A DNA stretch of 64,000 nucleotides. Source: Flavobacterium degerlachei. Its GTDB lineage: Bacteria; Bacteroidota; Bacteroidia; Flavobacteriales; Flavobacteriaceae. Below, one piece after another: positions 27,605 to 36,404 of this stretch; the stretch's first letter is position 1, and every line of letters starts with the position of its first letter. The notes beneath the pieces were generated by a model. The model saw only the letters and a program-made list of their open reading frames with translations, ran no database searches and had not been told where the DNA came from. The translations under genes were made by a program, and so were the position numbers. The stretch covers positions 1 to 64,000 of the forward strand of contig NZ_FNMV01000004.1 in NCBI RefSeq assembly GCF_900106645.1. Direction: 5' to 3'.

Positions 27605-28135
27605 CTATTTTATTTTCTTCAAAATTTCTCTTGCCACAGCTTTGTACGCGGCAGTATGTTTTCTATAATCATCAGTGAGTATACGTTGCAATTCTGGATA
27701 AATCCAATCGTATTTTTTGCCTAGTTCATATAATGTTCTAATCGAATATGCTTTCGTAGCTACTTTGCAATTTTCTTGAATTAGCCAATCGAAGCAGTTT
27801 TCAGTAATTTGCTCCTCTTGTAAAGTAGTCAAGGAAATATGCTGGCTAAGAAACATACAAATTTTTGAAATTGGGCGCAAAGCACTTTCGTTCGTGAATT
27901 TTGAAATATTATCACAAAAATAAGGAAGGTAATCGGTCAGTAAATGGAGTTGCTTTTCAAGTACTAATTCCAGAATCCAGCAGGCCTTATGGTGATTTTT
28001 GTCAGCAGTGTCAAATGCAATTGCTAATAGGTCAGGAAATAATTGCGAATCAGTAAAAATAAGCTGCGCGTTTTCGTCTCGACTTGATCGATAGGCGGAG
28101 CTATTTACTACATTTTTATAAAGTTCGCTGTTCAT
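27605..28135 (-). CDS. Conserved hypothetical helical-repeat-like protein
   Basis: The 176 residues are almost entirely helical, with a run of amphipathic helices (LFPDLLAIAFDTADKNHHKA, then LVLEKQLHLLTDYLPYF) that suggests a HEAT/ARM-like solenoid. No catalytic motif is seen. I recall that relatives are sometimes labelled adenylosuccinate lyase in Flavobacteriaceae, but this protein is far too short and lacks that enzyme's SSxMPxKxN signature. A -7 box TATTTTTG (28143-28150) lies 7 bases before the ATG. Confidence 0.65.
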   Translation of the reverse strand: MNSELYKNVVNSSAYRSSRDENAQLIFTDSQLFPDLLAIAFDTADKNHHKACWILELVLEKQLHLLTDYLPYFCDNISKFTNESALRPISKICMFLSQHISLTTLQEEQITENCFDWLIQENCKVATKAYSIRTLYELGKKYDWIYPELQRILTDDYRKHTAAYKAVAREILKKIK

Positions 28136-28195
28136 CTAGGATCAAAAATAGCTAATATTTTTAATTGCACTCTATTCTTATAGTTTTAAAATCGA

Positions 28196-28223
28196 ATTGG
28201 CAACTCAGAAATTCCTATCTTTG
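28196..28223 (+). promoter_or_regulatory. Promoter of hpt-adk
   Basis: TTGG at 28197-28200 is followed by TATCTTTG at 28216-28223, with 16 bases between TTG and the -7 box, at the short end of the usual range. It lies 24 bases before the ATG at 28248, which argues against a longer reading frame that would begin inside the promoter. Confidence 0.6.
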
Positions 28224-28247
28224 CCCATTATTTTAAATAGGATAATA

Positions 28248-28778
28248 ATGATAGAACTTCACGATAAACAATTTGTTCCGTTTATTTCTGCTAAAGAAAT
28301 AGAGTTTGCCATCACAAAAATGGTACAACAAGTGGAAGACGATTTTATAGATGAAACACCAGTATTTGTAGGGGTTTTAAACGGCTCTTTTATGGTGGTT
28401 TCTGACTTCATGAAAAAATATACAAAACCCTGCGAAGTAAGTTTTATAAAAATGGCTTCGTATGAAGGTACTTCTTCAACAGAGCAGGTGAAACAATTAA
28501 TTGGTTTAAACCAGGATTTAACTGGAAGATCAGTTGTTGTCATTGAAGATATTGTAGATACGGGTAACACTTTGGTCGAATTAAAGGAATTATTCAAAGC
28601 TCAAAATGTCAAGCATTTCAAAATAGCTACACTTTTCTTTAAACCAGAAGCGTACAAAAAAGATATTAAAATAGATTATGTAGGGATTAGAATTCCAAAT
28701 AAATTTATTGTTGGATATGGTCTTGATTATGATGGACTTGGAAGAAATTTACCAGAAGTATATAAACTAAAAGAATAA
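28248..28778 (+). CDS. hpt: Hypoxanthine phosphoribosyltransferase
   Basis: A 176-residue purine-salvage enzyme that joins hypoxanthine or guanine to PRPP. The PRPP-binding loop is VVVIEDIVDTGNTLVEL (about residues 93-109), preceded by FVGVLNGSFMV and followed by the base-contact end YVGIRIPNKFIVGYGLDYD. The start at ATG 28248 (MIELHDKQF) gives normal length and sits behind the promoter. adk follows after 22 bases. Confidence 0.94.
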   Translation: MIELHDKQFVPFISAKEIEFAITKMVQQVEDDFIDETPVFVGVLNGSFMVVSDFMKKYTKPCEVSFIKMASYEGTSSTEQVKQLIGLNQDLTGRSVVVIEDIVDTGNTLVELKELFKAQNVKHFKIATLFFKPEAYKKDIKIDYVGIRIPNKFIVGYGLDYDGLGRNLPEVYKLKE

Positions 28779-28800
28779 CTACAACTACTCAACACACATT

Positions 28801-29373
28801 ATGATCAACATTGTTTTATTTGGAAAACCAGGAGCAGGAAAAGGAACTCAAGCAGAATTTTTAAAGGAGAAATACAATTTAACACATATATCTACTGGTG
28901 ATGTGTTTCGTTTCAATTTAAAAAATGACACTGACCTTGGGAAACAAGCAAGAGTTTACATGGATGCCGGAGATTTGGTGCCAGATGAATTGACTACAAA
29001 AATGCTTATTGATGAGGTAAATAAACATCCTGATACTAATGGGATTTTGTTTGATGGTTACCCAAGAACAATCTCACAAGCAATTGCTTTGGATGCTTTT
29101 TTGGAGTCAATTGATTCTAAAGTTGCCGCTACAGTTGCACTAGAAGCTGACGATGAAATCTTGATTCAGCGTTTGTTAGAAAGAGGAAAAACAAGTGGTA
29201 GAATTGACGATCAAGACGAAGATAAAATAAGAAATCGTTACCAAGAATATAATGAAAAAACAGCTCCATTAATGGGGTATTATAATGAACAAGGAAAGTT
29301 TTATGCCGTAAATGGTATAGGAACAATCCAAGAAATTACGGAGCGTTTAAGTACCGTTATAGATAATTTATAG
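28801..29373 (+). CDS. adk: Adenylate kinase
   Basis: The 190-residue enzyme equilibrates ATP + AMP and 2 ADP. It shows the P-loop GKPGAGKGTQ (about residues 7-16), the AMP-binding region THISTGDVFR, and DGYPRT (about residues 80-85) followed by the short lid RLLERGKTSGRIDDQDE. The short lid makes it a short-type kinase without a zinc lid. It is probably co-transcribed with hpt. A hairpin repeat copy begins one base after its stop. Confidence 0.96.
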   Translation: MINIVLFGKPGAGKGTQAEFLKEKYNLTHISTGDVFRFNLKNDTDLGKQARVYMDAGDLVPDELTTKMLIDEVNKHPDTNGILFDGYPRTISQAIALDAFLESIDSKVAATVALEADDEILIQRLLERGKTSGRIDDQDEDKIRNRYQEYNEKTAPLMGYYNEQGKFYAVNGIGTIQEITERLSTVIDNL

Positions 29374-29516
29374 GAGCAAACACCAGCTGTACGTTACAAG
29401 TCCTCGTCCCGTTGTCTATTTTTATAAAGTACCCATAAAGCTTCTTTTAGTCGCTTTTGGTCACTAATAAAAATGCAACAACAAGACTGTGGGCTTTTCA
29501 CTGCCATCTGGGCTAA
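29374..29516 (-). repeat. Dispersed intergenic hairpin repeat, copy 2
   Basis: About 143 bases fill the gap between adk and the next gene. Read on the minus strand it starts TAGCCCAGATGGCAGTGAAA and ends ACGTACAGCTGGTGTTTGCT. It shares both ends and internal AAAAGCGACTAAAAGAAGCT with the copy at 16318. It may act as the 3' end of the hpt-adk transcript. Confidence 0.75.
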
Positions 29517-29522
29517 AAGAAT

Positions 29523-30797
29523 ATGGAAATACTAATAATATTTTTTTTAATACTATTGAATGGGGTTTTCTCCATGTCTGAAATCGCATTGATTTCAGCA
29601 AGGAAAAATAGATTAGAAACTGCTGCCAAAAAAGGAAATAAAAGCGCGAAAATCGCTTTGGAGTTGGCTAATTCGCCAAACAAATTTTTGTCAACCGTTC
29701 AAATAGGAATAACACTGATTGGAATCCTAACAGGAATCTATAGTGGTGATAGAATAACAATGAATGTGGAGACTTTTGTCAAAACGTTTGCTATACTGAC
29801 ACCGTATGCACATACTATTGCAGTAGGAATCGTTGTAGTGATATTAACTTTTTTCTCACTAGTATTAGGGGAATTGTTACCTAAAAGGATCGGGATGAAT
29901 CATCCAGTTGCTATTGCTAAAGCTGTGGCGATGCCTATGAAAATGGTTTCTATTGTAACGGCACCATTTATATGGTTGTTAACACAAGCGACAGAATTTT
30001 TGTTGAAAGTGCTACAGATTAAACCAAATACAGACGGTAAAGTAACAGAAGAGGAAATTAAGGCTTTTATTAGAGAAGGAACTGAAGGTGGAGAAGTTCA
30101 GGAAATTGAACAAGATATTGTAGAGCGTGTTTTTCACATTGGAGACAGAAAAGTTAATTCTTTGATGACGCATAGAAAATCAGTTGTATTTTTGCCTTTG
30201 CACTCAAATAAAGCTGAGATTAAGGAATACATGCTAAAAGAGTTGCATTCTATTTACCCAGTTTACGACAAGGATTATGATGACATTGTAGGCGTTGTGA
30301 ATTTAAAAAATATTTTTGCGCACATCGATGACGAAAGTATCATTTTATCGGAGATTATGACCGAAGCCCCATTTATGATGGAGCATACAACTGCATACAA
30401 AGCCTTAGAGCGATTTAAGAAAACGAATATTCATTACGCTTTTGTAGCTGATGAGTATGGTATTTTTCAAGGTGTGATAACTTTGAATGATATTCTGGAA
30501 GCATTGGTTGGCGACGCTTCAGAATTTGATAAAGAGGATTTTAAATTGGTAGAAAGAGAAGATGGGAGTTGGCTAGTAGACGGACATTATTCGCTACATG
30601 ACTTTCTTACTTATTTTGACTTGGATGAATTAATAAATGATTATAATGTGACTACGGTCAGCGGATTAATAATGACGGAACTTTCACATATACCAAAGCA
30701 AGGAGAAAAATTGATTTGGCATAAATTTGAGTTGGAAGTCATTGACATGGATGGAGTAAAGATTGATAAAGTAATGGTGAGATCATTGCAAAAATAA
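29523..30797 (+). CDS. CorC/HlyC-type membrane protein (DUF21-CBS)
   Basis: The 424 residues have the hemolysin C / CNNM-type layout. An N-terminal DUF21 membrane domain (about residues 1-170) has three to four helices and motifs NGVFSMSEIALISARKNRLE and GELLPKRIG. A CBS pair (about residues 200-330) and a C-terminal CorC_HlyC domain follow. Such proteins handle Mg2+/Co2+ transport, not haemolysis. No signal peptide beyond the first helix. It is followed by obgE after 155 bases. Confidence 0.9.
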   Translation: MEILIIFFLILLNGVFSMSEIALISARKNRLETAAKKGNKSAKIALELANSPNKFLSTVQIGITLIGILTGIYSGDRITMNVETFVKTFAILTPYAHTIAVGIVVVILTFFSLVLGELLPKRIGMNHPVAIAKAVAMPMKMVSIVTAPFIWLLTQATEFLLKVLQIKPNTDGKVTEEEIKAFIREGTEGGEVQEIEQDIVERVFHIGDRKVNSLMTHRKSVVFLPLHSNKAEIKEYMLKELHSIYPVYDKDYDDIVGVVNLKNIFAHIDDESIILSEIMTEAPFMMEHTTAYKALERFKKTNIHYAFVADEYGIFQGVITLNDILEALVGDASEFDKEDFKLVEREDGSWLVDGHYSLHDFLTYFDLDELINDYNVTTVSGLIMTELSHIPKQGEKLIWHKFELEVIDMDGVKIDKVMVRSLQK

Positions 30798-30952
30798 AAT
30801 AGCTTGCCGTATTAAAGGATAAAGAAAGTGCTGAATACGACAACTGAACATTGAATACTAAAAAAAAGAGGACAGAGGATTTGAAAAAAAAAGGAGGACA
30901 GCCGGTGGCTGTTAGGTATTTTAGATCAATGTCGAAGTAAAAGAAAAGAGTT

Positions 30953-31954
30953 ATGACTGAAGGGAATTTCGTAGATTACGTAAAAATATTTGTTTCATCC
31001 GGTAAAGGAGGGAAAGGATCTACGCATTTGCACAGAGAGAAATTTATTGAAAAAGGGGGTCCAGATGGTGGAGATGGTGGTCGTGGTGGACACGTTTATC
31101 TTGTAGGAAACAAAGGGCTTTGGACCTTGTTTCACTTAAAGTTTGCCCGTCACATTAAAGCTGGTTACGGTGGTGATGGTGGTGGTGACAGAAGTACAGG
31201 TGCTGATGGAGACGACAAGTTTATTGAAGTGCCCTTAGGAACTGTTGTTAGAGATAAAGAAACAGGAGAAATATTGTTTGAAATCACTGAACATGGTGAA
31301 AAACAAATTCTTTCCAGAGGAGGAAAAGGTGGACTAGGAAACTGGCACTTTAGAAGTTCTACAAATCAAACTCCAAGATATTCGCAACCCGGATTACCTG
31401 GAACTGAAATGGATGTTATTCTGGAGCTTAAGGTTTTGGCTGATGTAGGTTTGGTTGGTTTCCCTAATGCTGGAAAATCGACGTTATTGTCTGTATTGAC
31501 TTCTGCTAAACCAAAAATCGCAGATTACCCGTTTACAACATTGAAACCAAATCTTGGGATTGTTGCTTACAGAGATTTTCAATCTTTTGTAATTGCTGAT
31601 ATTCCTGGTATTATTGAAGGTGCTGCTGAAGGAAAAGGATTAGGTCATTATTTCTTACGTCATATTGAGCGTAACTCAACCTTATTGTTTCTTGTTCCTG
31701 TGGATACTCCAGACATCAAAGGAGAATATGATATTTTGGTAAACGAATTGACAAAATACAATCCTGAAATGTTAGATAAAGAGCGTCTATTAGTAATATC
31801 AAAATGTGATATGCTTGATGATGAACTGAGAGCTGAATTAAAAGAAGAGTTAGATGTTTCCTTTAAGGGAATTCCTTATATGTTTATTTCATCTGTAGCT
31901 CAACAAGGGTTAACAGAATTGAAAGACAAACTATGGAAAATGTTGAATGACTAA
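30953..31954 (+). CDS. obgE: GTPase ObgE/CgtA
   Basis: A 333-residue ribosome-associated GTPase. The glycine-rich Obg domain covers about residues 1-158 ([15 protein letters not shown], then [11 protein letters not shown]). The G domain has P-loop GFPNAGKST (about residue 167), switch [18 protein letters not shown] and NxxD-type SKCDML. It ends without the C-terminal OCT domain of longer members. It helps large-subunit assembly and the stringent response. Confidence 0.96.
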   Translation: MTEGNFVDYVKIFVSSGKGGKGSTHLHREKFIEKGGPDGGDGGRGGHVYLVGNKGLWTLFHLKFARHIKAGYGGDGGGDRSTGADGDDKFIEVPLGTVVRDKETGEILFEITEHGEKQILSRGGKGGLGNWHFRSSTNQTPRYSQPGLPGTEMDVILELKVLADVGLVGFPNAGKSTLLSVLTSAKPKIADYPFTTLKPNLGIVAYRDFQSFVIADIPGIIEGAAEGKGLGHYFLRHIERNSTLLFLVPVDTPDIKGEYDILVNELTKYNPEMLDKERLLVISKCDMLDDELRAELKEELDVSFKGIPYMFISSVAQQGLTELKDKLWKMLND

Positions 31955-31980
31955 ATTGTCATTTAGATTTTATTAAAACA

Positions 31981-32019
31981 AAAATCCGTTTCAAGTAATT
32001 GAAACGGATTTTTGTTTTT
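31981..32019 (+). terminator. Terminator of obgE
   Basis: A perfect 13-bp inverted repeat (31981-31993 and 32000-32012, AAAATCCGTTTCA) followed by TTGTTTTT, about 26 bases after the stop. Confidence 0.9.
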
Positions 32020-32027
32020 CTATTGAT

Positions 32028-32447
32028 TTAATTCTGTACTTTTACTTGGATTCCATTGCTGTGACTGGTGAATTCAGGAGCATACATACTTTGAATTGTC
32101 GTAATTCCGTTAGAGAAATTTCCTTTGTTATTTACCCTTACATCGTATTCTAAGACGTAAGTTCCTTTATTGATTTTGTCAAAAAAGAAATGTGTTGCCG
32201 CATCTTTTGTGCTTTTATAAAATCCTAAATTATCTTTGTATTGGTAAGCAGATAAAACATCAACAGGTTCAAAACAGGAAGCTCTCATGTCTTTTAAATG
32301 TACAAATTCCATATCTTCTTTTGTCGAAATGATTAATCGTACGGTAAGTAAATCTCCAATATTCAAATCTCCATTAATATTAGTTAAAACAGCTGCCTTT
32401 GGCAGTGCTTCACTTTTTTTCTTAAAGTATATAATTTTTAATTCATT
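32028..32447 (-). pseudogene. C-terminal remnant of an alpha-2-macroglobulin family gene
   Basis: The frame is open from about 32447 to a stop at 32028 but has no ATG until well inside the conserved part. The product contains NINGDLNIGDLLTVRLIIST, then LKDMRASCFEPVDVLSAYQY, THFFFDKINKGTYVLEYDVR and TTIQSMYAPEFTSHS. This is the C-terminal domain of the very large (about 1,800-residue) alpha-2-macroglobulin-like proteins of Bacteroidota. The rest of the gene is absent and is replaced by the Mpo1-like gene. Deletion has left only about 140 codons. Confidence 0.8.
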
Positions 32448-32899
32448 TTAAATACGGAATGAATAACCCAGGCAGGGCCAATTAGTAAAAATTGCAAGTC
32501 TTTGATGAAAGAGGGTTTCTTCCCTTCAATCTTGTGACCGTAAAGTTGACCGATCCAGCCTATCGTAAAAACCGCAATAGAAAACCATAATAGAGGTAAT
32601 GATTGAGCAATAATGTAATTTCCAATGAGACAAATCGTTGTGAAAACAAGCATTTTTAATCCCATTGAGATGGATAATCTAAAATAAAAAAACAGCACAA
32701 AAACTAAAACTATAAAAGCCCAATTAGCCAAAATAAGGTGTATTGAAGCGAGTGGATTTAGAATTTGGCTTGGAATACTCATAAACAGTCCAACTACCGA
32801 AAAAAAGATTAAAGGAACGCAGATGTAATGGATTTTTTTATTGGTTAAGTTTTTATGGCTTACGCTGTATTCTTCAAACCATTCGTTTAATGTTTTCAT
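32438..32899 (-). CDS. Mpo1-like protein (DUF962)
   Basis: The 153-residue membrane protein starts MKTLNEWFEEYSVSHKNLTN, with the family histidines in SHKNLTNKKIHYICVP (about residues 14-29), followed by four hydrophobic helices and a C-terminal second histidine motif GHKIEGKKPS. Yeast Mpo1 is an iron-dependent dioxygenase of fatty-acid alpha-oxidation; the bacterial role is inferred. Its 3' end overlaps the alpha-2-macroglobulin remnant by about 10 bases. Confidence 0.85.
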   Translation of the reverse strand: MKTLNEWFEEYSVSHKNLTNKKIHYICVPLIFFSVVGLFMSIPSQILNPLASIHLILANWAFIVLVFVLFFYFRLSISMGLKMLVFTTICLIGNYIIAQSLPLLWFSIAVFTIGWIGQLYGHKIEGKKPSFIKDLQFLLIGPAWVIHSVFKMN

Positions 32900-33021
32900 G
32901 TTTTGTTTTTACTATTGCAAGCTAATTTAATAAAAAAAATAGAAAACGGCTGTTGTTTGGTCTGTTTCAGTAAATTATTGTTAGTTAGGCGAATTATGAT
33001 TTTATCAGTGTTGTTTTTTGG

Positions 33022-33097
33022 ATGAGGGATAGTAGTGGAAATCCTTTTTTTGAGGTTTTTTTTACCTCAAAAAAGATTGTAACAAATAGCCCGACCC
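33022..33097 (+). repeat. Dispersed intergenic hairpin repeat, copy 3
   Basis: About 76 bases: a left arm GGGATAGTAGTGGAAATCC, a perfect hairpin TTTTTTGAGGT / ACCTCAAAAAA, then GATTGTAACAAATAGCCCGA. The left arm and GATTGTA-part match the copy at 40570-40657. A second GC-rich hairpin (CCCTCC / GGAGGG, 33095-33113) follows and could serve as terminator for either neighbour. Confidence 0.65.
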
Positions 33098-33147
33098 TCC
33101 TTTTTTTGGAGGGGCAGCCCCCGAAAATAAATTGATTTAATATTTTT

Positions 33148-34137
33148 TTAGTCTTTGTAGGTGTCAAATAAATAGTCAAGAGTTTCTGGGATATTGTTGG
33201 CCTGCATAGTTGGGTAAATAATTTCTTTGTCGAGCCAGCTTTCGATTATTAAATTAAAGTCGTCCTCAATATCATAGACAACAGGGACACCTAGTTTTTT
33301 TAAAGCCGCGGCATTGCATTCTTGTTCATAATGATTGCGAATAGGTATGCTAAGGATTTTCTTTTTAAGGTAAAGTGCTTCTGCTGGAGTTTCAAATCCG
33401 CCGCCTGTAATTATTCCTTCACAATTGATTAAGCTTTTATTGAATTTTTTTTGATTGACCGGGTAGTAGGTAATATTCCTAATAGTGTAAGGAGATTCTA
33501 CATCATTTAAAAACCAATGAAAATGCACATGCTTTACTTTATTGAACGCTTTTTCTAAACAGTCTTTGTCAAATGAAGGCAAGTAGACCGTAATGTGTCC
33601 TAAGTTTTTTGGCTCAGCTTCTATAATTTGATCCTTGATAATAGGAGGGCGAATAAAGCTATCGTAGTTTTCAAAATGCAATCCAATGTTTTTAGGAGAA
33701 GGGGCGTAGTGTTTGAGAATCATTTCGCCCATAAAACTTTTCTTATTTGGTCTTGGGGTAGCCTTAGAAATGAAGCTGGCTTGATGTCCAAATTGAACCG
33801 AATGCACATTTTGTAATTTACAAGCCAAAGATGTTATAGCGTCAAAATCGTTAATTATTACGTCATACTCTTTTAATGGTAATGCATCAGCATCTTTGTA
33901 CATCTGGCGTGGTTTGATGTTTTTAACGATATTCCAATAATCGAGGCCGCCACATTTGCTATAATGAAGACTGCAGCCTTTGCTTTTAAATTTTATGGGT
34001 AATTTTATGTCAAGACTAGCATTGTTGCCGCTTAAGAAGAAATCTACTGTGCCATATTTAAGTAGATATGGATATAATTGTGTAGCCCTACTGATGTGTC
34101 CGTTTCCAGTAGCTTGGATAGCATAAAATATTTTCAT
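33148..34137 (-). CDS. Glycosyltransferase (GT-B, YjiC/MurG-like)
   Basis: The 329 residues show a GT-B layout. The N-terminal MKIFYAIQATGNGHISRATQ carries a GHxxR acceptor loop of MurG/UGT-like enzymes, and the C-terminal half has a donor-site region EGIITGGGFETPAEALYLKK (about residues 239-258) followed by QECNAAALKKLG. The family includes macrolide and lipid glycosyltransferases, so substrate is unknown. It lies alone between a hairpin repeat and the divergent TPR gene. Confidence 0.85.
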   Translation of the reverse strand: MKIFYAIQATGNGHISRATQLYPYLLKYGTVDFFLSGNNASLDIKLPIKFKSKGCSLHYSKCGGLDYWNIVKNIKPRQMYKDADALPLKEYDVIINDFDAITSLACKLQNVHSVQFGHQASFISKATPRPNKKSFMGEMILKHYAPSPKNIGLHFENYDSFIRPPIIKDQIIEAEPKNLGHITVYLPSFDKDCLEKAFNKVKHVHFHWFLNDVESPYTIRNITYYPVNQKKFNKSLINCEGIITGGGFETPAEALYLKKKILSIPIRNHYEQECNAAALKKLGVPVVYDIEDDFNLIIESWLDKEIIYPTMQANNIPETLDYLFDTYKD

Positions 34138-34324
34138 TTCGTAAGGCTTGTTATGATTGATTAAGAAGATGTATTAACTTTTATTATTGCTTTACGAAAG
34201 TAGTTTGTGGATGTTATCTTAAGGTTTTTTAAAGTTTTCTATTGTATTATAGTTTTCTGTTTTAATTGGGATAAATTTGGGTTTTATCTTAACTAATAAT
34301 ATTTTTATTCCTTATAAATTTCCT

Positions 34325-34332
34325 TATTTTTG
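34325..34332 (+). promoter_or_regulatory. -7 box before the TPR-mpl operon, predicted leaderless
   Basis: TATTTTTG fits TAnnTTTG and is followed by the four bases AAGA and the ATG at 34337. No convincing -33 TTG was found. The 4-base spacing matches three other genes in the window. Confidence 0.45.
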
Positions 34333-34336
34333 AAGA

Positions 34337-35044
34337 ATGAAACATTTACTTTTTTTATTATTTCCTTTTTTGCTTTGTGCGCAATCGAGTTTTGATAAAG
34401 CACAGAAACTTTTTGACGATGGTAAGTATGAACAGTCAAAACCTATTTTTGAAACACTATTGAAATACAATCCTTCAAATTTAAAAATAATTGAAAATTT
34501 AGGAGATATTGCTGGAAGTAATAAGTCATGGGAGGACGCGATTTTTTATTATAAAAAGCTGAAAGAATTAAAACCTTCTGAAGCTAATTATTTTTATAAA
34601 TATGGAGGTGCAACAGGCATGCGTGCTTTAGAAGTCAATAAGTTTAAGGCACTTGGTATGATTGATGAAATCAAAGAATCTTTCGAAAGAGCAATAGAAT
34701 TAGATTCGGGACATATTGATGCAAGATGGGCTTTGATAGAATTATATATAAAGCTTCCCGGATTTGTTGGAGGAAGTGAGACAAAAGCGATAAGATATTC
34801 AAATGAATTACTGAAGTTGTCAGAAGTAGATGGTTATTTGTCGCGAGGACATATTGATGAGTATTTTAAGAGATATACAGCTGCGGAACAACAATATAAA
34901 AAAGCAATTGCTGTAGGAAGTACTATTGAAGGGTATAAAAAGCTAGCTGATTTGTATAAAAATAAAATGAAGGAACCTGCAAAGGCAAATGCAATCTTAC
35001 AAAAAATAAAAGATTTAAATTCAACACCTAAGAAAAATATATGA
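34337..35044 (+). CDS. Secreted tetratricopeptide-repeat protein
   Basis: A signal peptide MKHLLFLLFPFLLCAQ is followed by about 220 residues of helical TPR units (FDKAQKLFDDGKYEQSKPIF, then NPSNLKIIENLGDIAG, AIFYYKKLKELKPSEANYFY and others). It should act in the periplasm as a protein-interaction scaffold. It overlaps mpl by 4 bases (ATGA) and so is co-translated with it. Its role in cell-wall recycling is unknown. Confidence 0.85.
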   Translation: MKHLLFLLFPFLLCAQSSFDKAQKLFDDGKYEQSKPIFETLLKYNPSNLKIIENLGDIAGSNKSWEDAIFYYKKLKELKPSEANYFYKYGGATGMRALEVNKFKALGMIDEIKESFERAIELDSGHIDARWALIELYIKLPGFVGGSETKAIRYSNELLKLSEVDGYLSRGHIDEYFKRYTAAEQQYKKAIAVGSTIEGYKKLADLYKNKMKEPAKANAILQKIKDLNSTPKKNI

Positions 35045-36396
35045 GAACTCATTTTATCGCTATCGGTGGTAGCGCCATGCATAATCTTGCTTTAGCATTA
35101 CATAATAAAGGGTATCAGGTAACAGGAAGCGATGATGCGATATTTGAACCATCAAAATCAAGATTAGATAAAAAGGGGATTTTACCTGCAGAATTAGGTT
35201 GGTTTCCTGAAAAAATCACTTCTGATATTGAAGCAGTGATTTTAGGAATGCATGCTAAGGCTGATAATCCAGAATTGTTAAAAGCGCAGGAATTAGGGCT
35301 CAAGATTTATTCTTACCCTGAGTTTTTATACGAGCAATCTAAAAATAAAACAAGAGTTGTTATAGGTGGTTCTCACGGGAAAACAACTATAACCTCTATG
35401 ATTCTTCATGTAATGCATTACCATGACATCGCAGTGGATTACATGGTAGGAGCACAGCTGGAAGGTTTTGACACCATGGTACATCTAACGGAAGAAAATG
35501 ACTTTATTGTTCTTGAAGGAGATGAGTATTTGTCATCACCAATAGACAGAAGACCTAAGTTTCATTTGTACCAACCTAATATTGCTTTAATTTCAGGTAT
35601 TGCTTGGGATCATATCAATGTTTTTCCAACGTATGAAAATTACGTAGAGCAATTTGAAATTTTTATTGGTAAAATTACCAATGGAGGAATTCTAGTATAC
35701 AATGAAGATGATGCAGAGGTAAAACGTGTTGCTGAAGTAGCGACGAATCCAATCAGGAAATTACCATACCACACACCTAATTATAAAGTTGAAGATGGAA
35801 CGACGCTATTAGAAACTCCTGAAGGAGATATGCCTATTGAAGTTTTTGGCGCACATAACCTAAATAATTTGGCTGGAGCCAAATGGATTTGCCAAAATAT
35901 GGGGGTAGATGAAGCTGATTTTTATGAAGCAATCTCCAGTTTTAAAGGAGCATCAAAACGTTTAGAAAAAATTGCTGAAAGTAGAAATAGTGTTGCGTAT
36001 AAGGACTTTGCCCATTCACCTAGTAAAGTAGCTGCAACTACTAAAGCGGTTAAAGAGCAGTATCCAAACCGCAATTTAATAGCTTGCTTGGAATTGCATA
36101 CATATAGTAGCTTGAATGCTGAATTTTTAAAGGAATATGAAGGTGCATTAGAACACGCTGATGTAGCTGTTGTTTTCTATTCTCCGGATGCTGTGAAAAT
36201 TAAGCAATTAGATGAAGTAAGTTATGAGCAAATTGCAAAAGCGTTCAATAGAGAAGATTTAATTATCTACACCAATGCGAATGAGTTTAAGGATTATTTA
36301 TTCAATCAAAACTTTGATAATTCAGCACTATTATTGATGAGTTCAGGGAATTATGGCGGATTGAATTTTGATGATGTTAAAAAAATAATTGAGTAA
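35041..36396 (+). CDS. mpl: UDP-N-acetylmuramate:L-alanyl-gamma-D-glutamyl-meso-diaminopimelate ligase
   Basis: A 451-residue Mur-ligase that re-attaches recycled murein tripeptide to UDP-MurNAc. It shows the N-terminal HFIAIGGSAMHNLA, the ATP P-loop GGSHGKTTITSM (about residues 107-118), the central EGDEYLSSPIDRRPKF motif of Mpl, and the third domain with KDFAHSPSKV. Length and motifs fit Mpl better than MurC. With anmK at 5-6 kb the window carries two independent murein-recycling steps. Confidence 0.92.
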   Translation: MRTHFIAIGGSAMHNLALALHNKGYQVTGSDDAIFEPSKSRLDKKGILPAELGWFPEKITSDIEAVILGMHAKADNPELLKAQELGLKIYSYPEFLYEQSKNKTRVVIGGSHGKTTITSMILHVMHYHDIAVDYMVGAQLEGFDTMVHLTEENDFIVLEGDEYLSSPIDRRPKFHLYQPNIALISGIAWDHINVFPTYENYVEQFEIFIGKITNGGILVYNEDDAEVKRVAEVATNPIRKLPYHTPNYKVEDGTTLLETPEGDMPIEVFGAHNLNNLAGAKWICQNMGVDEADFYEAISSFKGASKRLEKIAESRNSVAYKDFAHSPSKVAATTKAVKEQYPNRNLIACLELHTYSSLNAEFLKEYEGALEHADVAVVFYSPDAVKIKQLDEVSYEQIAKAFNREDLIIYTNANEFKDYLFNQNFDNSALLLMSSGNYGGLNFDDVKKIIE

Positions 36397-36404
36397 GCTT
36401 TACA

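Noticed and set aside
32994-33179. Minus-strand open frame of 61 codons
   Set aside because: It runs through the hairpin repeat at 33022-33097 and overlaps the start of the glycosyltransferase end region; low complexity and no family resemblance.
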